A stretch of 64,000 nt of DNA from assembly GCF_009765275.1 (NCBI RefSeq), contig NZ_VOPH01000004.1, positions 124,001 to 188,000 of the forward strand, given 5' to 3'. The notes below the pieces were generated by a model. It was not told where the DNA came from. It searched no databases and saw nothing but the letters and a program-made list of their open reading frames with translations. The translations under genes were made by a program, and so were the position numbers. Source of the DNA: Chachezhania sediminis (lineage in GTDB: Bacteria; Pseudomonadota; Alphaproteobacteria; Rhodobacterales; Rhodobacteraceae). Below are positions 37,178-48,845 of the stretch, one piece after another (the first letter of the stretch is position 1; each line of letters begins with the position of its first letter).

Positions 37178-37660
37178 ATGTCTGACCTCTGCCCAGAACG
37201 CTGTCTGCCCGACGACCCCCGTGTTCCCGACGTCCTGTCCCTGATCCAACGCTCCTTCGCCTTCATGGATGCCCGCATCAATCCGCCGTCCTCGATGGTG
37301 CGTCTGACGGCCGCCGATGTGGCCCGGCAATGCGAAACCGGCGAGGTCTGGATCATGGGCACACCGCCCGTGGCCTGCGTCTTCCTGACCCTGAAGCCGG
37401 ATTGCCTTTATCTGGGCAAGCTGGCGGTGGATGCCTCGGCGCGGGGGCAGGGGCTGGCGCGGGTGCTGGTCGATCTGGCAGAGGAGCGCGCGCGGGATCT
37501 TGGCCTGCCGGAGGTGGAGCTGCAGGTCCGGGTGGAACTGATCGAAAACCACGCGGCCTTCGGCAAGATGGGTTTCGTCAAGGTCGGCGAGACGGCGCAT
37601 GAAGGCTATGACCGGCCGACCTCGATCACCATGCGCAAGGCGGTGACGCCGTCGGGTTAA
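37178..37660 (+). CDS. GNAT family N-acetyltransferase
   Basis: A 160-residue acetyltransferase. The acetyl-CoA loop is VDASARGQGLARVLVDLAEE, preceded by the strand DCLYLGKLAV, and the C-terminal ENHAAFGKMGFVKVGETAHE is the typical GNAT beta-bulge region. The N-terminal half (VLSLIQRSFAFMDARINPPS) is family-specific. The substrate is unknown. The start MSDLCPERCL has no clear ribosome site but begins the recognisable domain. Confidence 0.88.
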   Translation: MSDLCPERCLPDDPRVPDVLSLIQRSFAFMDARINPPSSMVRLTAADVARQCETGEVWIMGTPPVACVFLTLKPDCLYLGKLAVDASARGQGLARVLVDLAEERARDLGLPEVELQVRVELIENHAAFGKMGFVKVGETAHEGYDRPTSITMRKAVTPSG

Positions 37661-37739
37661 ACGGTTGCCTGACGGCTGGCCCGCGGCGGGGCGGGTCGTT
37701 AACGTCGGCGACAACTGACCCTGTTGCGCGGATGACCCC

Positions 37740-38330
37740 ATGCCCAATCTCGACTTCTGGTACTCCATCGGCAGTCCCTACAGCTATCTCAGCGTGATGC
37801 GGCTGGCGGATGTCGCCGATGCCTCTGGTGTGTCGTTCACCTGGCGGCCGTTCAACGTGCGCCATGTCGTACTCGCCGCGGGGGTGGCGCAGCGTTCACC
37901 CGAGAAGACCAGCTACATGTGGCGGGATATCGAGCGGCGGTCGCAGCGTTACGGGCTGACTCCCGTGCTGCCGGCACCCTATCCGCTGGGGGGGCTGGTC
38001 CTGGCCAATCAGGTGGCGATGGTCGGGGTCGAGGAAGGTTGGGTCGAGGAGTATACGCGCGTTACATTCCGCCGCTGGTTCGACGAGGGGCAGGCGGCCG
38101 GGGAAGAGCCGAACCTGTCCGACAGCCTGGAGGAAATCGGTAAAGATCCCGAGGCGGTGCTGCAGAAGGCGCAGTCGGCACGGTTCGAGAAGGCCCTTCG
38201 GGACCAGACCGAAGAGGCGATGGCGCTGGGTGTCTTCGGCGCGCCGACCTTCGCCTTCGGCGAAGAGCTGTTCTGGGGCGACGACCGGCTGGACGATGCC
38301 GTCCTGTGGGCCAAGGGAGAATGGGGCTGA
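37740..38330 (+). CDS. DsbA-like 2-hydroxychromene-2-carboxylate isomerase family protein
   Basis: A 196-residue thioredoxin-fold protein of the HCCA isomerase / kappa-GST branch. The N-terminal LDFWYSIGSPYSYLSVMRLA carries Ser in the position of the glutathione-activating residue; the C-terminal LGVFGAPTFAFGEELFWGDD with cis-Pro closes the fold. It may act as a glutathione-dependent isomerase; no aromatic degradation genes are nearby, so the substrate is unknown. Confidence 0.88.
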   Translation: MPNLDFWYSIGSPYSYLSVMRLADVADASGVSFTWRPFNVRHVVLAAGVAQRSPEKTSYMWRDIERRSQRYGLTPVLPAPYPLGGLVLANQVAMVGVEEGWVEEYTRVTFRRWFDEGQAAGEEPNLSDSLEEIGKDPEAVLQKAQSARFEKALRDQTEEAMALGVFGAPTFAFGEELFWGDDRLDDAVLWAKGEWG

Positions 38331-38469
38331 CGGCCCGGGAGGGGGGTGTCTACATTTCAGTTCCGTGACCGGTCGGGCCCTGCCGGTGTTGCCGCAGGGC
38401 CATCCATGTTAGGTCCCCGGCGAATCGATTGGGGGACTCGGGGAACGGGTCCCGTACCGGGGGAACGAC

Positions 38470-39372
38470 ATGGCACAGTTGAGTAATGCAGGTCAGGCGA
38501 TCGTTCGCGATCTGGCGGCGCGGCACGGGTTCAGCGAAGATGCTGTGACGCACATGCTGATTGCCGTGAACAATGGCGGCGGCACGCAGGCACAGTTCGA
38601 TCACTGGGAATTCGGCGGCATGGGGCAATGGTCCATGGGCGGGATGATCATGATTGGCGACATGTTCAACAACTTCCTGAAGGGCCGGGTCGACGCGCTG
38701 TGCAACGACCTGTCGAACGCGCTGCGGAGCGACAGCGTCTTCCAGCCGGTCGGCAGCTTTCAAAGCCAGAACCAGGGCGGGTTCCAGAACCAGGCCTATG
38801 GCAATTCAAGTTTCTTCGTGCAGGATCCGAAGCAAAGCTGGCCGGCGGATCTGGGCCAGCCTTCCAGCCAGGGCGCGCAGAACGACATGCGTTATGCGTT
38901 CTTTCCGTCGACCCGCCGGCTGGCAGTGTCCATCGGCGGTCGGACCACCGTCTATGACGCGGGCGATCACCAGATCGGCGGCTTCGGCCAGCAGCAAAGC
39001 GGGCTGGCGACGGACGGGCTGACCTTTTCCAGCCAGTTCGGGACATACCGGCCGTCGGACCTGCCGGTGATCTCTGTCGATGGCGTGGCGCCGGCCCCGC
39101 AGGCCGCCCCGCAGCCCCATGCGCCGCAGCCGACCTATCAGCAGCCGGACCCCGTGCAGCAGCCGGAGCCCGTGCAGCCTGCAGAATCCGCGCCTCAGCC
39201 TTCGTATCAGCCAGAGCCCGCGCCGGCCCCGGCCACCCCAGCCGCCCCGGCGGTGCAGTCCGAGGACGACATTCTGGAAAAGATCGAGCGTCTGGGCAGT
39301 CTGCGGGAACGGGGCATCCTGACGGACGAGGAATTCACGGCGAAGAAGACGGAACTTCTGGCCCGGCTCTGA
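38470..39372 (+). CDS. SHOCT-domain protein with Pro/Gln-rich linker
   Basis: A 300-residue protein. Residues 1-90 are a globular start (AIVRDLAARHGFSEDAVTHM, then GTQAQFDHWEFGGMGQWSMG). The middle is Gln/Asn/Gly-rich with SFFVQDPKQSWPADLG and DMRYAFFPSTRRLAVSIGGR. Residues of about 210-260 are a Pro/Gln repeat tract, and the last 35 residues are a SHOCT module (DDILEKIERLGSLRERGILT, DEEFTAKKTELL). No signal peptide is present. SHOCT modules usually mediate oligomerisation or membrane association; the function is unknown. Confidence 0.75.
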   Translation: MAQLSNAGQAIVRDLAARHGFSEDAVTHMLIAVNNGGGTQAQFDHWEFGGMGQWSMGGMIMIGDMFNNFLKGRVDALCNDLSNALRSDSVFQPVGSFQSQNQGGFQNQAYGNSSFFVQDPKQSWPADLGQPSSQGAQNDMRYAFFPSTRRLAVSIGGRTTVYDAGDHQIGGFGQQQSGLATDGLTFSSQFGTYRPSDLPVISVDGVAPAPQAAPQPHAPQPTYQQPDPVQQPEPVQPAESAPQPSYQPEPAPAPATPAAPAVQSEDDILEKIERLGSLRERGILTDEEFTAKKTELLARL

Positions 39373-39384
39373 CGCCAAGCCTGG

Positions 39385-39448
39385 GGCCCTTGCAAGGGCC
39401 TTGGGAAGCGCATTGAAATGCGCTTTCAAGCCGGTTCGTAACCGGCTT
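39385..39448 (+). terminator. cluster of three hairpins after the SHOCT gene
   Basis: GGCCCTTGCAAGGGCC (39385-39400), AAGCGCATT/AATGCGCTT (39406-39425, followed by TC) and AAGCCGGTT-CGT-AACCGGCTT (39428-39448) lie back to back. Without long T-runs, their role as terminator is probable but not certain. Confidence 0.55.
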
Positions 39449-39498
39449 GGCACCGGTCCCGGACGTAGAGCCGGGTTTCGAAGGGCAGGACGGGCCGC

Positions 39499-40671
39499 AT
39501 GGACAGGACAGGCACAGCCTTCGGCACGGTGATCGGCCTATGGGCCGCGGGGCTGGGGGCGGCTGCGCAATTCGGCAAGGTGTCCGTCACCTATCCCGAT
39601 CTTGCAGTGATCTATGGCGGCACCGGCGCGGCGCTGAGTTTCGCCGTTTCGCTGGTGGGATCCGCGGGGATCGTGCTGGGCGTGGTCGCGGGGCTGGTTG
39701 TCGCGCGCACGGGCTCGCGGCGGGCGCTTCTGTGGGCCCTGCTGCTGGGCGCACTGCTTTCGGCGTTCCAGTCCCTGCTGCCGCCTCTGTGGCTGTTCCT
39801 GGTTTCGCGTGCGGTGGAAGGGGCCTCGCATCTGGCCATCGTCGTGGCCGCGCCGACGCTGATCGCGCAGCTTTCCGCCCCGCGGCACCGCGGCCTGACC
39901 CTGTCGCTCTGGTCCACCTTCTTCGGCGTGGCTTTTGCGTTGCTGGTCTGGCTGGGCCTGCCGCTGGTCGCCGTGGGTGGGGTCGCGGCACTCTATGCCG
40001 CCCACGCCATCTACATGGCGGCGATGGCGGTCCTGATCTTCATCCTTCTGCCCAAGGACATCATCGGACCGGGGGCCGAGCCGCTGTCGATCCGCCGGAT
40101 CCTGGCCGAACATGTGGAGATCTATCGTTCGCCCTTCCGGAATGCCGCGGCACTGGGATGGGTGTTCTATGCCGGGTCGTACCTGGCGATCATGACCATC
40201 ATGCCCCCCTTCGTCCCGGAAGAGATCCGCGCCGCCACCTTCGCGGCCCTGCCACTGGTCGGCATCACCAGTTCGATGACGCTGGGAGTCTTCCTGCTGC
40301 GCCGGTTCCCGGCCGTTCGGGTGGTGCAGGCTGGCTTCCTGGCCAGTCTTTGCGCCGCGGGCCTGATCGCCGCGCTGCCGGGGCAGGGCTGGGCCTACCT
40401 GTTGCTGTCGGCAGCGCTGGGGCTTGTGCAGGGCGGGTCCTTCACCGCGATCCCGCAGATCAATCCGGATGCACGCGGGCAGGCACAGGCCAATGGCGCG
40501 CTGGCGCAGATGGGCAACATCGGCACCACCTTCGGCACACCGATCCTGGCCGCGCTGGTGGCCGGTGCGGGTCTTATGGGGTTCCTGGCCTTTGCCGTCA
40601 CGCTTTTTGCCGGGGGCGCTGCCGTCCACGCCGCGATGGCGCGCCGGCGCGCGCGTCAGGCGCTGGCCTGA
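39499..40671 (+). CDS. MFS transporter
   Basis: A 390-residue protein with 12 predicted membrane segments. GLVVARTGSRRALLWALLLG is the loop 2-3 signature, SRAVEGASHLAIVVAAPTLI lies in helix 4, and a charged central loop (LPKDIIGPGAEPLSIRRILA) separates the halves. NPDARGQAQANGALAQMGNI is the loop before helix 11. No substrate can be read from the sequence. It is monocistronic and converges with the following minus-strand gene. Confidence 0.88.
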   Translation: MDRTGTAFGTVIGLWAAGLGAAAQFGKVSVTYPDLAVIYGGTGAALSFAVSLVGSAGIVLGVVAGLVVARTGSRRALLWALLLGALLSAFQSLLPPLWLFLVSRAVEGASHLAIVVAAPTLIAQLSAPRHRGLTLSLWSTFFGVAFALLVWLGLPLVAVGGVAALYAAHAIYMAAMAVLIFILLPKDIIGPGAEPLSIRRILAEHVEIYRSPFRNAAALGWVFYAGSYLAIMTIMPPFVPEEIRAATFAALPLVGITSSMTLGVFLLRRFPAVRVVQAGFLASLCAAGLIAALPGQGWAYLLLSAALGLVQGGSFTAIPQINPDARGQAQANGALAQMGNIGTTFGTPILAALVAGAGLMGFLAFAVTLFAGGAAVHAAMARRRARQALA

Positions 40672-40681
40672 CCCGGGCGGA

Positions 40682-41047
40682 TCAGGCGGTCACCGTTCGC
40701 GCGTCCAGGTCGTGGACGGTGCCGTCCAGCACCATCCGGTCCGCGGTCATCCGCAGCGCCTTCTGGTCCACGTCCCGGCGGCCGATCAGCGTCACCTCGG
40801 TTCCGGGCTCCAGCATCTCGGCCGTCAGGCCCTCGGGCCAGTCCCGCCCGATCCCGGCCCGCCCAATCCCGGCCCGCCAGCTTTGGCCGTCGGCGTCGAG
40901 CGTCAGCGCGCCCTGTTCCGCCTTCGTGATCACCCCGATCAGTTCGAATTCGTTCTCGTCCGTCCAGCGCCATCCGTGATGGGCAAAGGCCGGTGCGCCG
41001 GTCAAGGCAGGCAGCAGGGCGAGGAGGCCACGTCTGCTGAGTTGCAT
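40682..41047 (-). CDS. small exported protein (DUF6152-like)
   Basis: A 121-residue protein with an export signal (MQLSRRGLLALLPALTGAPA, then FAHHGWRWTDE). The double Arg gives a Tat-like look without the full motif. The mature part is a small beta-barrel-like domain (NEFELIGVITKAEQGALTLD, GTEVTLIGRRDVDQ). HHGW just after the cleavage site could bind metal. An RAGIGRAGIGR stretch reflects a 15-base duplication in the DNA. AAGGAG precedes ATG 41047. The function is unknown. Confidence 0.78.
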   Translation of the reverse strand: MQLSRRGLLALLPALTGAPAFAHHGWRWTDENEFELIGVITKAEQGALTLDADGQSWRAGIGRAGIGRDWPEGLTAEMLEPGTEVTLIGRRDVDQKALRMTADRMVLDGTVHDLDARTVTA

Positions 41048-41164
41048 GTCGATCTCCTTTTCCGATTCCGCTGTCGAGCATCGCAAAGACAACGCACACG
41101 GTCACATCATGGACGCGTGATCGCGGCCCGGTTTGCGGGCTTCTGCCGATGGGGGCGGCCGTGA

Positions 41165-41205
41165 CCGCAGGCGATGCACGCTTTTCGTGCGCCTTTCGCC
41201 TGCGG
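41165..41205. repeat. long hairpin in the uvrA upstream region
   Basis: CCGCAGGCGA / TCGCCTGCGG, 10 base pairs, enclosing GCACG-CTTTT-CGTGC. It lies between two divergent genes, so it is not an ordinary terminator position. Confidence 0.5.
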
Positions 41206-41243
41206 CTCGCCTTTCCTATGCGCATCCCCCGAGTCGCCGCGCC

Positions 41244-41258
41244 GTTCATGATATGTTC
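41244..41258. promoter_or_regulatory. LexA box (SOS operator) upstream of uvrA
   Basis: GTTC-ATGATAT-GTTC fits exactly the GTTC-N7-GTTC LexA site of Alphaproteobacteria. It ends 62 bases before the uvrA start, as expected for SOS control of nucleotide excision repair. Confidence 0.85.
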
Positions 41259-41320
41259 GCACTTTTCGGTTGGAGACTCACCGGCGCTGACCTATGTCTG
41301 AACCATTCGACGAGGGTCTC

Positions 41321-44185
<2,865 letters not shown>

Positions 44186-44227
44186 GCCGGTATCGCTGCG
44201 CGCAGAGGACGGACCCCAAGCCCGAGT

Positions 44228-44280
44228 GGCGGCGGGGTCCGTAGGGTGCGTGCTCTGCACGCACCGCCACCTCAGCGGGG
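44228..44280. repeat. dispersed repeat family B, single copy after uvrA
   Basis: GTAGGGTGCGTGCTCTGCACGCACC forms a hairpin from GGTGCGTGC / GCACGCACC; it has the same core as the tandem units at 36883, in inverse orientation (GTAGGGTGCGT against ACGCACCCTAC). Confidence 0.7.
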
Positions 44281-44441
44281 GATCACGCCGCCCGGTCCCG
44301 GCCGGCGACCTGCCATCCGGGCCGTTGTTCGCGTTTCGTGCACTGTCGGGCGTGACTTGGTCCACCTCTGCCTGTATGGTCTGCGCCAAGGCCGAAAACG
44401 GCCAGAGCAGTAGATCACATCAGGTAATACAGGCTGATCCC

Positions 44442-45047
44442 ATGACCGACCTTTCCCGGCCCGCGGCCGCCCCCCCGTCTCGCGCGCAGATGTCGCGCCG
44501 CTTTGCCCTTTTTGCACCCGCCGCGCTGGCGGGACTGTCCCTGGTTTCGGCCTGCGGGAACGGCGTCGGCAACTCTGCTGCCGCCACCATCGACGCCCGC
44601 GCCGACGCGACGCTGGCGGAGATGTACAGCAAGTACCCCAATACCAGGATCCTGGCCCAGAAGTCGTCCGGCATGCTGGTCATGCCGCTGGTGACCGAGG
44701 CCGGGTTCGGCCTGGGTGGCGGCTATGGCCGCGGCGTACTGCGGGTCGACGGCGTGACGGTCGACTACTACTCGGCCATCAAGGGCAGCGCCGGCTTCCA
44801 GATCGGCGCCCAGCAATATGCCCACGTGCTGTTCTTCATGACCCCGGCCGCTCTGTCCAACTTCCGCCGCTCCTCCGGCTGGACCGTGGGCGCCGACGCT
44901 GAATACGTCCTGGCCGACAAGGGCGATGGCGTGAAGGCGGATTCCGCCACGCTGAACACACCGGTGCTGGTGGCGATCTTCGGCCGCGCGGGCCTGCTGG
45001 TCGGCGCGACGCTGGAAGGCACCAAGTACACACGGATCATTCCCTGA
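44442..45047 (+). CDS. SYLF-domain (Ysc84-like) lipoprotein
   Basis: A 201-residue lipoprotein: after a basic N-terminus, FALFAPAALAGLSLVSACGN contains a lipobox (VSAC) with lipidation Cys. The rest is a SYLF/Las17-binding domain (ADATLAEMYSKYPNTRILAQ, GMLVMPLVTEAGFGLGGGYG, YYSAIKGSAGFQIGAQQYAH). SYLF domains bind phosphoinositides in eukaryotes; the bacterial role is unknown but envelope-located. A ribosome binding site is not obvious. Confidence 0.88.
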   Translation: MTDLSRPAAAPPSRAQMSRRFALFAPAALAGLSLVSACGNGVGNSAAATIDARADATLAEMYSKYPNTRILAQKSSGMLVMPLVTEAGFGLGGGYGRGVLRVDGVTVDYYSAIKGSAGFQIGAQQYAHVLFFMTPAALSNFRRSSGWTVGADAEYVLADKGDGVKADSATLNTPVLVAIFGRAGLLVGATLEGTKYTRIIP

Positions 45048-45091
45048 CCCGCATCCGGCGGGGCCTGTCCGGCCCCGCCAAGACGGTCAGG

Positions 45092-45964
45092 TCAGCCCAG
45101 GGCGCGGAGCCGCTTGATCAGGCTGGACGTGTCCCAGCGCCCTCCGCCCATGTTCTGGACATCCTTGTAGAACTGGTCGACCAGCGCCGTCACCGGCAGG
45201 CTGGCGCCCGTCTCGTTCCCCGTGGCCAGGCAGATCCCCAGGTCCTTGCGCATCCAGTCGACGGCGAAGCCATGGTCGAAATGGTCATCCAGCATCGTTT
45301 CATAGCGGTTCGCCATCTGCCAGCTGCCTGCGGCACCCTGGCTGATCACCTCGACCACCGCGCGACCGTCCAGGCCCGCCTTCTCGGCGAAATGCAGCGC
45401 TTCGGACAGGCCCTGGACCAGGCCCGCGATCGCGATCTGGTTGCACATCTTGGTCATCTGGCCGGCGCCCGGGCCACCGATCCGGCGGCAGATCCGGGCA
45501 TAGGCGGCCATCACCGGTTCGGCCCGGTCGTACTGTGCTTCCTCGCCGCCGCACATGATCGACAGGACGCCGTTCTCGGCCCCGGCCTGCCCGCCAGAGA
45601 TCGGGGCGTCGACGAAGCCGATGCCGGCTGCCGCCGCCACTTCGTGCAGCTCGCGCGTGACCTTGGCCGATACGGTGGTGTGGTCGACGAAGACGCTGCC
45701 CTTGTCCATCCCGGAAAAGGCACCGCCGCCGCCGGTGCAGACGTCCCGCAGGTCGTCGTCGTTGCCGACGCAGGCCATCACGAATTCGGCCCCCTTCGCG
45801 GCTTCGGCCGGGGTCGCGGCCCAGGCGCCGCCATGCTCGGCCGCCCAGGCTTCCGCCTTTGCCGTGGTTCGGTTGTAGACCGTGACCTCGTGTCCGGCCT
45901 TCGCCAGATGGCCGGACATCGGGAAGCCCATCACGCCAAGGCCCAGAAACGCCAGTTTCGCCAT
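45092..45964 (-). CDS. 3-hydroxyisobutyrate dehydrogenase-family oxidoreductase
   Basis: A 290-residue beta-hydroxyacid dehydrogenase. The N-terminal NAD(P) loop is FLGLGVMGFPMSGHLAKAGH; GIGFVDAPISGGQAGAENGV is the substrate loop, and GAGQMTKMCNQIAIAGLVQG carries the catalytic Lys. It may oxidise 3-hydroxyisobutyrate or reduce tartronate semialdehyde; no pathway neighbours settle this. GGAG at normal distance favours ATG 45964 over the ATG two codons earlier. Confidence 0.9.
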   Translation of the reverse strand: MAKLAFLGLGVMGFPMSGHLAKAGHEVTVYNRTTAKAEAWAAEHGGAWAATPAEAAKGAEFVMACVGNDDDLRDVCTGGGGAFSGMDKGSVFVDHTTVSAKVTRELHEVAAAAGIGFVDAPISGGQAGAENGVLSIMCGGEEAQYDRAEPVMAAYARICRRIGGPGAGQMTKMCNQIAIAGLVQGLSEALHFAEKAGLDGRAVVEVISQGAAGSWQMANRYETMLDDHFDHGFAVDWMRKDLGICLATGNETGASLPVTALVDQFYKDVQNMGGGRWDTSSLIKRLRALG

Positions 45965-46089
45965 CGTCATTCTCCAGGATCCGGTTTATCAGTACCGCCA
46001 CTTCTAGCCCACGGACCGGTCCTCTCCAAGTGCGGGCCGTCCATGTCCGACACGGCCGGACCGGGCGTATGGACGACAGGGGGACTTTC

Positions 46090-48567
46090 ATGCCCGTGAT
46101 CTTCAGATGGCTGCTTCGCATCGCCACGGGGCTGATCGTGCTGGCGCTGTTGTCTGTCTTTCTGGTCTACTATTTCGCATCCCGGTCCCTGCCGGATTAC
46201 GACAAGACGCTGGAGGTCGCGGGCCTGACCGCCCCGGTCGAGATCGTGCGCGACAATGCCGACGTGCCGCATATCTTCGGCCAGGACGATCCGGACGTGT
46301 TCTTCGGCCTGGGCTATGCCCATGCGCAGGACCGGCTGTGGCAGATGACGACCCTGCGTCGGGTGGCCCAGGGCCGCATGTCCGAGGTCTTCGGCACCGC
46401 CACGGTCGATCTGGACAAGCTGCTGCGCCGGCTGGATCTTTATCGCCTGGCGCAAGAGTCCGTTGCGGCGCAGGACGATTACACCAAAGCTGCGCTGACC
46501 GCCTATTCCGCGGGGGTGAATGCCCGCCTGAAGGAAATCAACGACCGCGCCCTGGGCCGCGGGGCGCCGGAAATGTTCCTGTTCAACACCCCCGTCGCCC
46601 CCTGGCGCCCGGCGGATTCGCTGGCCATCATCAAGGTCATGGCCCTGCAATTGTCGAGCCACCTAGAGGACGAGGTGCTGCGCGCCCGCACCGCCCTGAT
46701 GCTCGAAGACCCGGCCCGGCTGATGGACATCCTGCCCGACGCGCCAGGGGCAGGGATCGCGGCCCTTCCCGAATATACCGAACTGTTCCGGCAGAACTTC
46801 CCCGGTCTTCCCCGCTATGCCGAAGGCACCGACCTGTCCAAGGGCATGCTTTCTCCCTTTCCGCGCCGCGGGCTGGCGGGGGCGTCCAATGCCTGGTCCG
46901 CCGGCCCCTCGCGGTCGGCCACGGGGTCCACGCTTCTGGCCAACGACCCGCATCTGGGCTTTTCTGCCCCCACGATCTGGTATCTGGCACGTCTGGAACT
47001 GAGGACCGGCGGCGTCATTGGCGGCACGATCCCGGGCGTACCCACGGTGATGGTTGGACGCTCCTCGCGGCTGGGCTGGGCGATCACGTCCTCCTATCTC
47101 GACGACCAGGACGTCTATATCGAGAAGCTGAATCCCGACAATCGGGACGAATACCTGACGCCCGACGGCTACAAGCCGTTCGAAACGCGCCCGTCGATCG
47201 TCGAGATCAAGGGCGAGGCCCCGATCACCCTGACCCTGCGCTGGACCGAAAACGGCCCCGTCCTGCCTGGCACACATTACAATCTGGGCACCATCACGCC
47301 GCCCGGCCACGTCGCCTCGGTCGCGTGGACCGCGCTTAGCCCCGATGACACGACGATGTCGGCAGCCATCGGCATCATGACGTCACAGAACGTGTCCCAG
47401 GCATTGGAAGAGGCCGACCGCTTTGTCGCGCCGTCCCAGGTCCTGTCGCTGGTCGATCATGACCACAACGCGATGAAGCTGATCGGTGCCGTACCCCGCC
47501 GCGATCCCCGCCACCAGAGCGAGGGCCGCTTGCCCACACCCGGCTGGCGCATGGAAAACCGCTGGCAGGGAACAATGCCCTATGCGTCCAACCCGGAATT
47601 CGTCGATCCGGTGGGCGGTATCCTGGGCCATACCAACAACAAGATGGTCGAACGACCGTTCCCCAACCACATCTCCTTCGTCTATGGCGACACGCAGCGG
47701 ATCAACCGCTGGCGCCGCCTGATGCAGGCGCGCGAGGTCCATACCCGCGAAAGCTTCATCGAGGCGCAGCTGGACACGGTCAGTTTTACGGCCCGGTCGC
47801 TGTTGCGACTGGTGGGCAGCGACCTGTGGTACACGCAGGAGGCCGCGCCCCCGGGCACGCCGGAACGCCAGCGGCAGATCGCGCTGGAACTTCTGGCCAA
47901 CTGGAACGGCGAGATGAACGAACACCTGCCGGAACCGCTGATTTATGCCGCCTGGATGCGCGCCCTGCAGGAACGCCTGATCCGCGACGACCTCGGGCCC
48001 CTGGCAGACGAGTTCAAGCACCTGGACCCGATCTTCATCGAACGCGTCTTTCGCGATATCGACGGCGCATCGGCCTGGTGCGACGTGCGCCAGTCGACGA
48101 TCGAGGAGACCTGTGCAGACATGGCCCGCATGGCGCTGGACGACGCGCTGCTGTGGATCGGCGAGAACTACGGCACGGCGCTGGAATCCCTGCGCTGGGG
48201 CGATGCCCACCAGGCCACGCACGACCACGAGGTGCTGGGCAATGTCCCGATCCTGCGCAACTTCGTGAACATTCGCCAGTCGACCTCGGGCGGGGACAAC
48301 ACGCTGATGCGGGGCCGCACCTCGGGCGAAGGCCGGAACCCGTTCCTGAACGTGCATGGCGCGGGATACAGGGGCGTCTACGACTTCGCCGATCCCGACA
48401 GTTCCGTCTTCATCACCGCTACCGGCCAGTCCGGCCATTTCCTGTCGCGACATTATGACGACCTGGGCCAGTTGTGGCGTCGGGGAGAATACATCCCGAT
48501 GTCCCTGGACGAGGACCTGGCCCGCGCCGGTGCCGTCGGCATCACGGTGCTGAAGCCCGAGGAATGA
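46090..48567 (+). CDS. penicillin acylase family N-terminal-nucleophile hydrolase
   Basis: An 825-residue Ntn hydrolase. The N-terminal membrane anchor (residues 5-28, FRWLLRIATGLIVLALLSVF) places it at the periplasmic face. The alpha region has DNADVPHIFGQDDPDVFFGL and YAHAQDRLWQMTTLRRVAQG. The autocatalytic site is GASNAWSAGPSRSATGSTLL, Ser of SNAW being the beta-chain nucleophile, followed by ANDPHLGFSAPTIWYLARL. Relatives hydrolyse beta-lactams or acyl-homoserine lactones; the substrate cannot be told from sequence. The upstream in-frame part to 46030 is not needed. Confidence 0.92.
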   Translation: MPVIFRWLLRIATGLIVLALLSVFLVYYFASRSLPDYDKTLEVAGLTAPVEIVRDNADVPHIFGQDDPDVFFGLGYAHAQDRLWQMTTLRRVAQGRMSEVFGTATVDLDKLLRRLDLYRLAQESVAAQDDYTKAALTAYSAGVNARLKEINDRALGRGAPEMFLFNTPVAPWRPADSLAIIKVMALQLSSHLEDEVLRARTALMLEDPARLMDILPDAPGAGIAALPEYTELFRQNFPGLPRYAEGTDLSKGMLSPFPRRGLAGASNAWSAGPSRSATGSTLLANDPHLGFSAPTIWYLARLELRTGGVIGGTIPGVPTVMVGRSSRLGWAITSSYLDDQDVYIEKLNPDNRDEYLTPDGYKPFETRPSIVEIKGEAPITLTLRWTENGPVLPGTHYNLGTITPPGHVASVAWTALSPDDTTMSAAIGIMTSQNVSQALEEADRFVAPSQVLSLVDHDHNAMKLIGAVPRRDPRHQSEGRLPTPGWRMENRWQGTMPYASNPEFVDPVGGILGHTNNKMVERPFPNHISFVYGDTQRINRWRRLMQAREVHTRESFIEAQLDTVSFTARSLLRLVGSDLWYTQEAAPPGTPERQRQIALELLANWNGEMNEHLPEPLIYAAWMRALQERLIRDDLGPLADEFKHLDPIFIERVFRDIDGASAWCDVRQSTIEETCADMARMALDDALLWIGENYGTALESLRWGDAHQATHDHEVLGNVPILRNFVNIRQSTSGGDNTLMRGRTSGEGRNPFLNVHGAGYRGVYDFADPDSSVFITATGQSGHFLSRHYDDLGQLWRRGEYIPMSLDEDLARAGAVGITVLKPEE

Positions 48568-48589
48568 AGCGGCGTCGCGGCGGGTCCTG

Positions 48590-48715
48590 ATGCCGCACTG
48601 CCGGGGGCCTCGGGTGTATCTGGAAAGAATAGAAGGGTCCTGCGCGAAGGCGCGCGCCCGGCTTCCCTGATCCCAAAATCACCGGCCCGGCGTGGCACTC
48701 CCAACCCGTGGGGCC
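48590..48715. repeat. dispersed intergenic repeat family A, copy 3 (degenerate)
   Basis: CCGGGGGCCTCGGGTGTATC, TGGAAAGAATAGAAGG and a GCGCGAAGGCGCGC palindrome, then CCAAAATCACC. It resembles copies 1 and 4 in layout but is diverged. Confidence 0.5.
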
Positions 48716-48845
48716 GGCGCCCCGCGGGAACCCGCCGATCCCGGCCGCCGCGGTCGCAAGGAACCGCCTGCACGCATCGGTGTGGGAACGGAAGTCCGGC
48801 CTGCCGCGTTATATTCGGGATAACGCGAATAACAGGAGAAGACCC

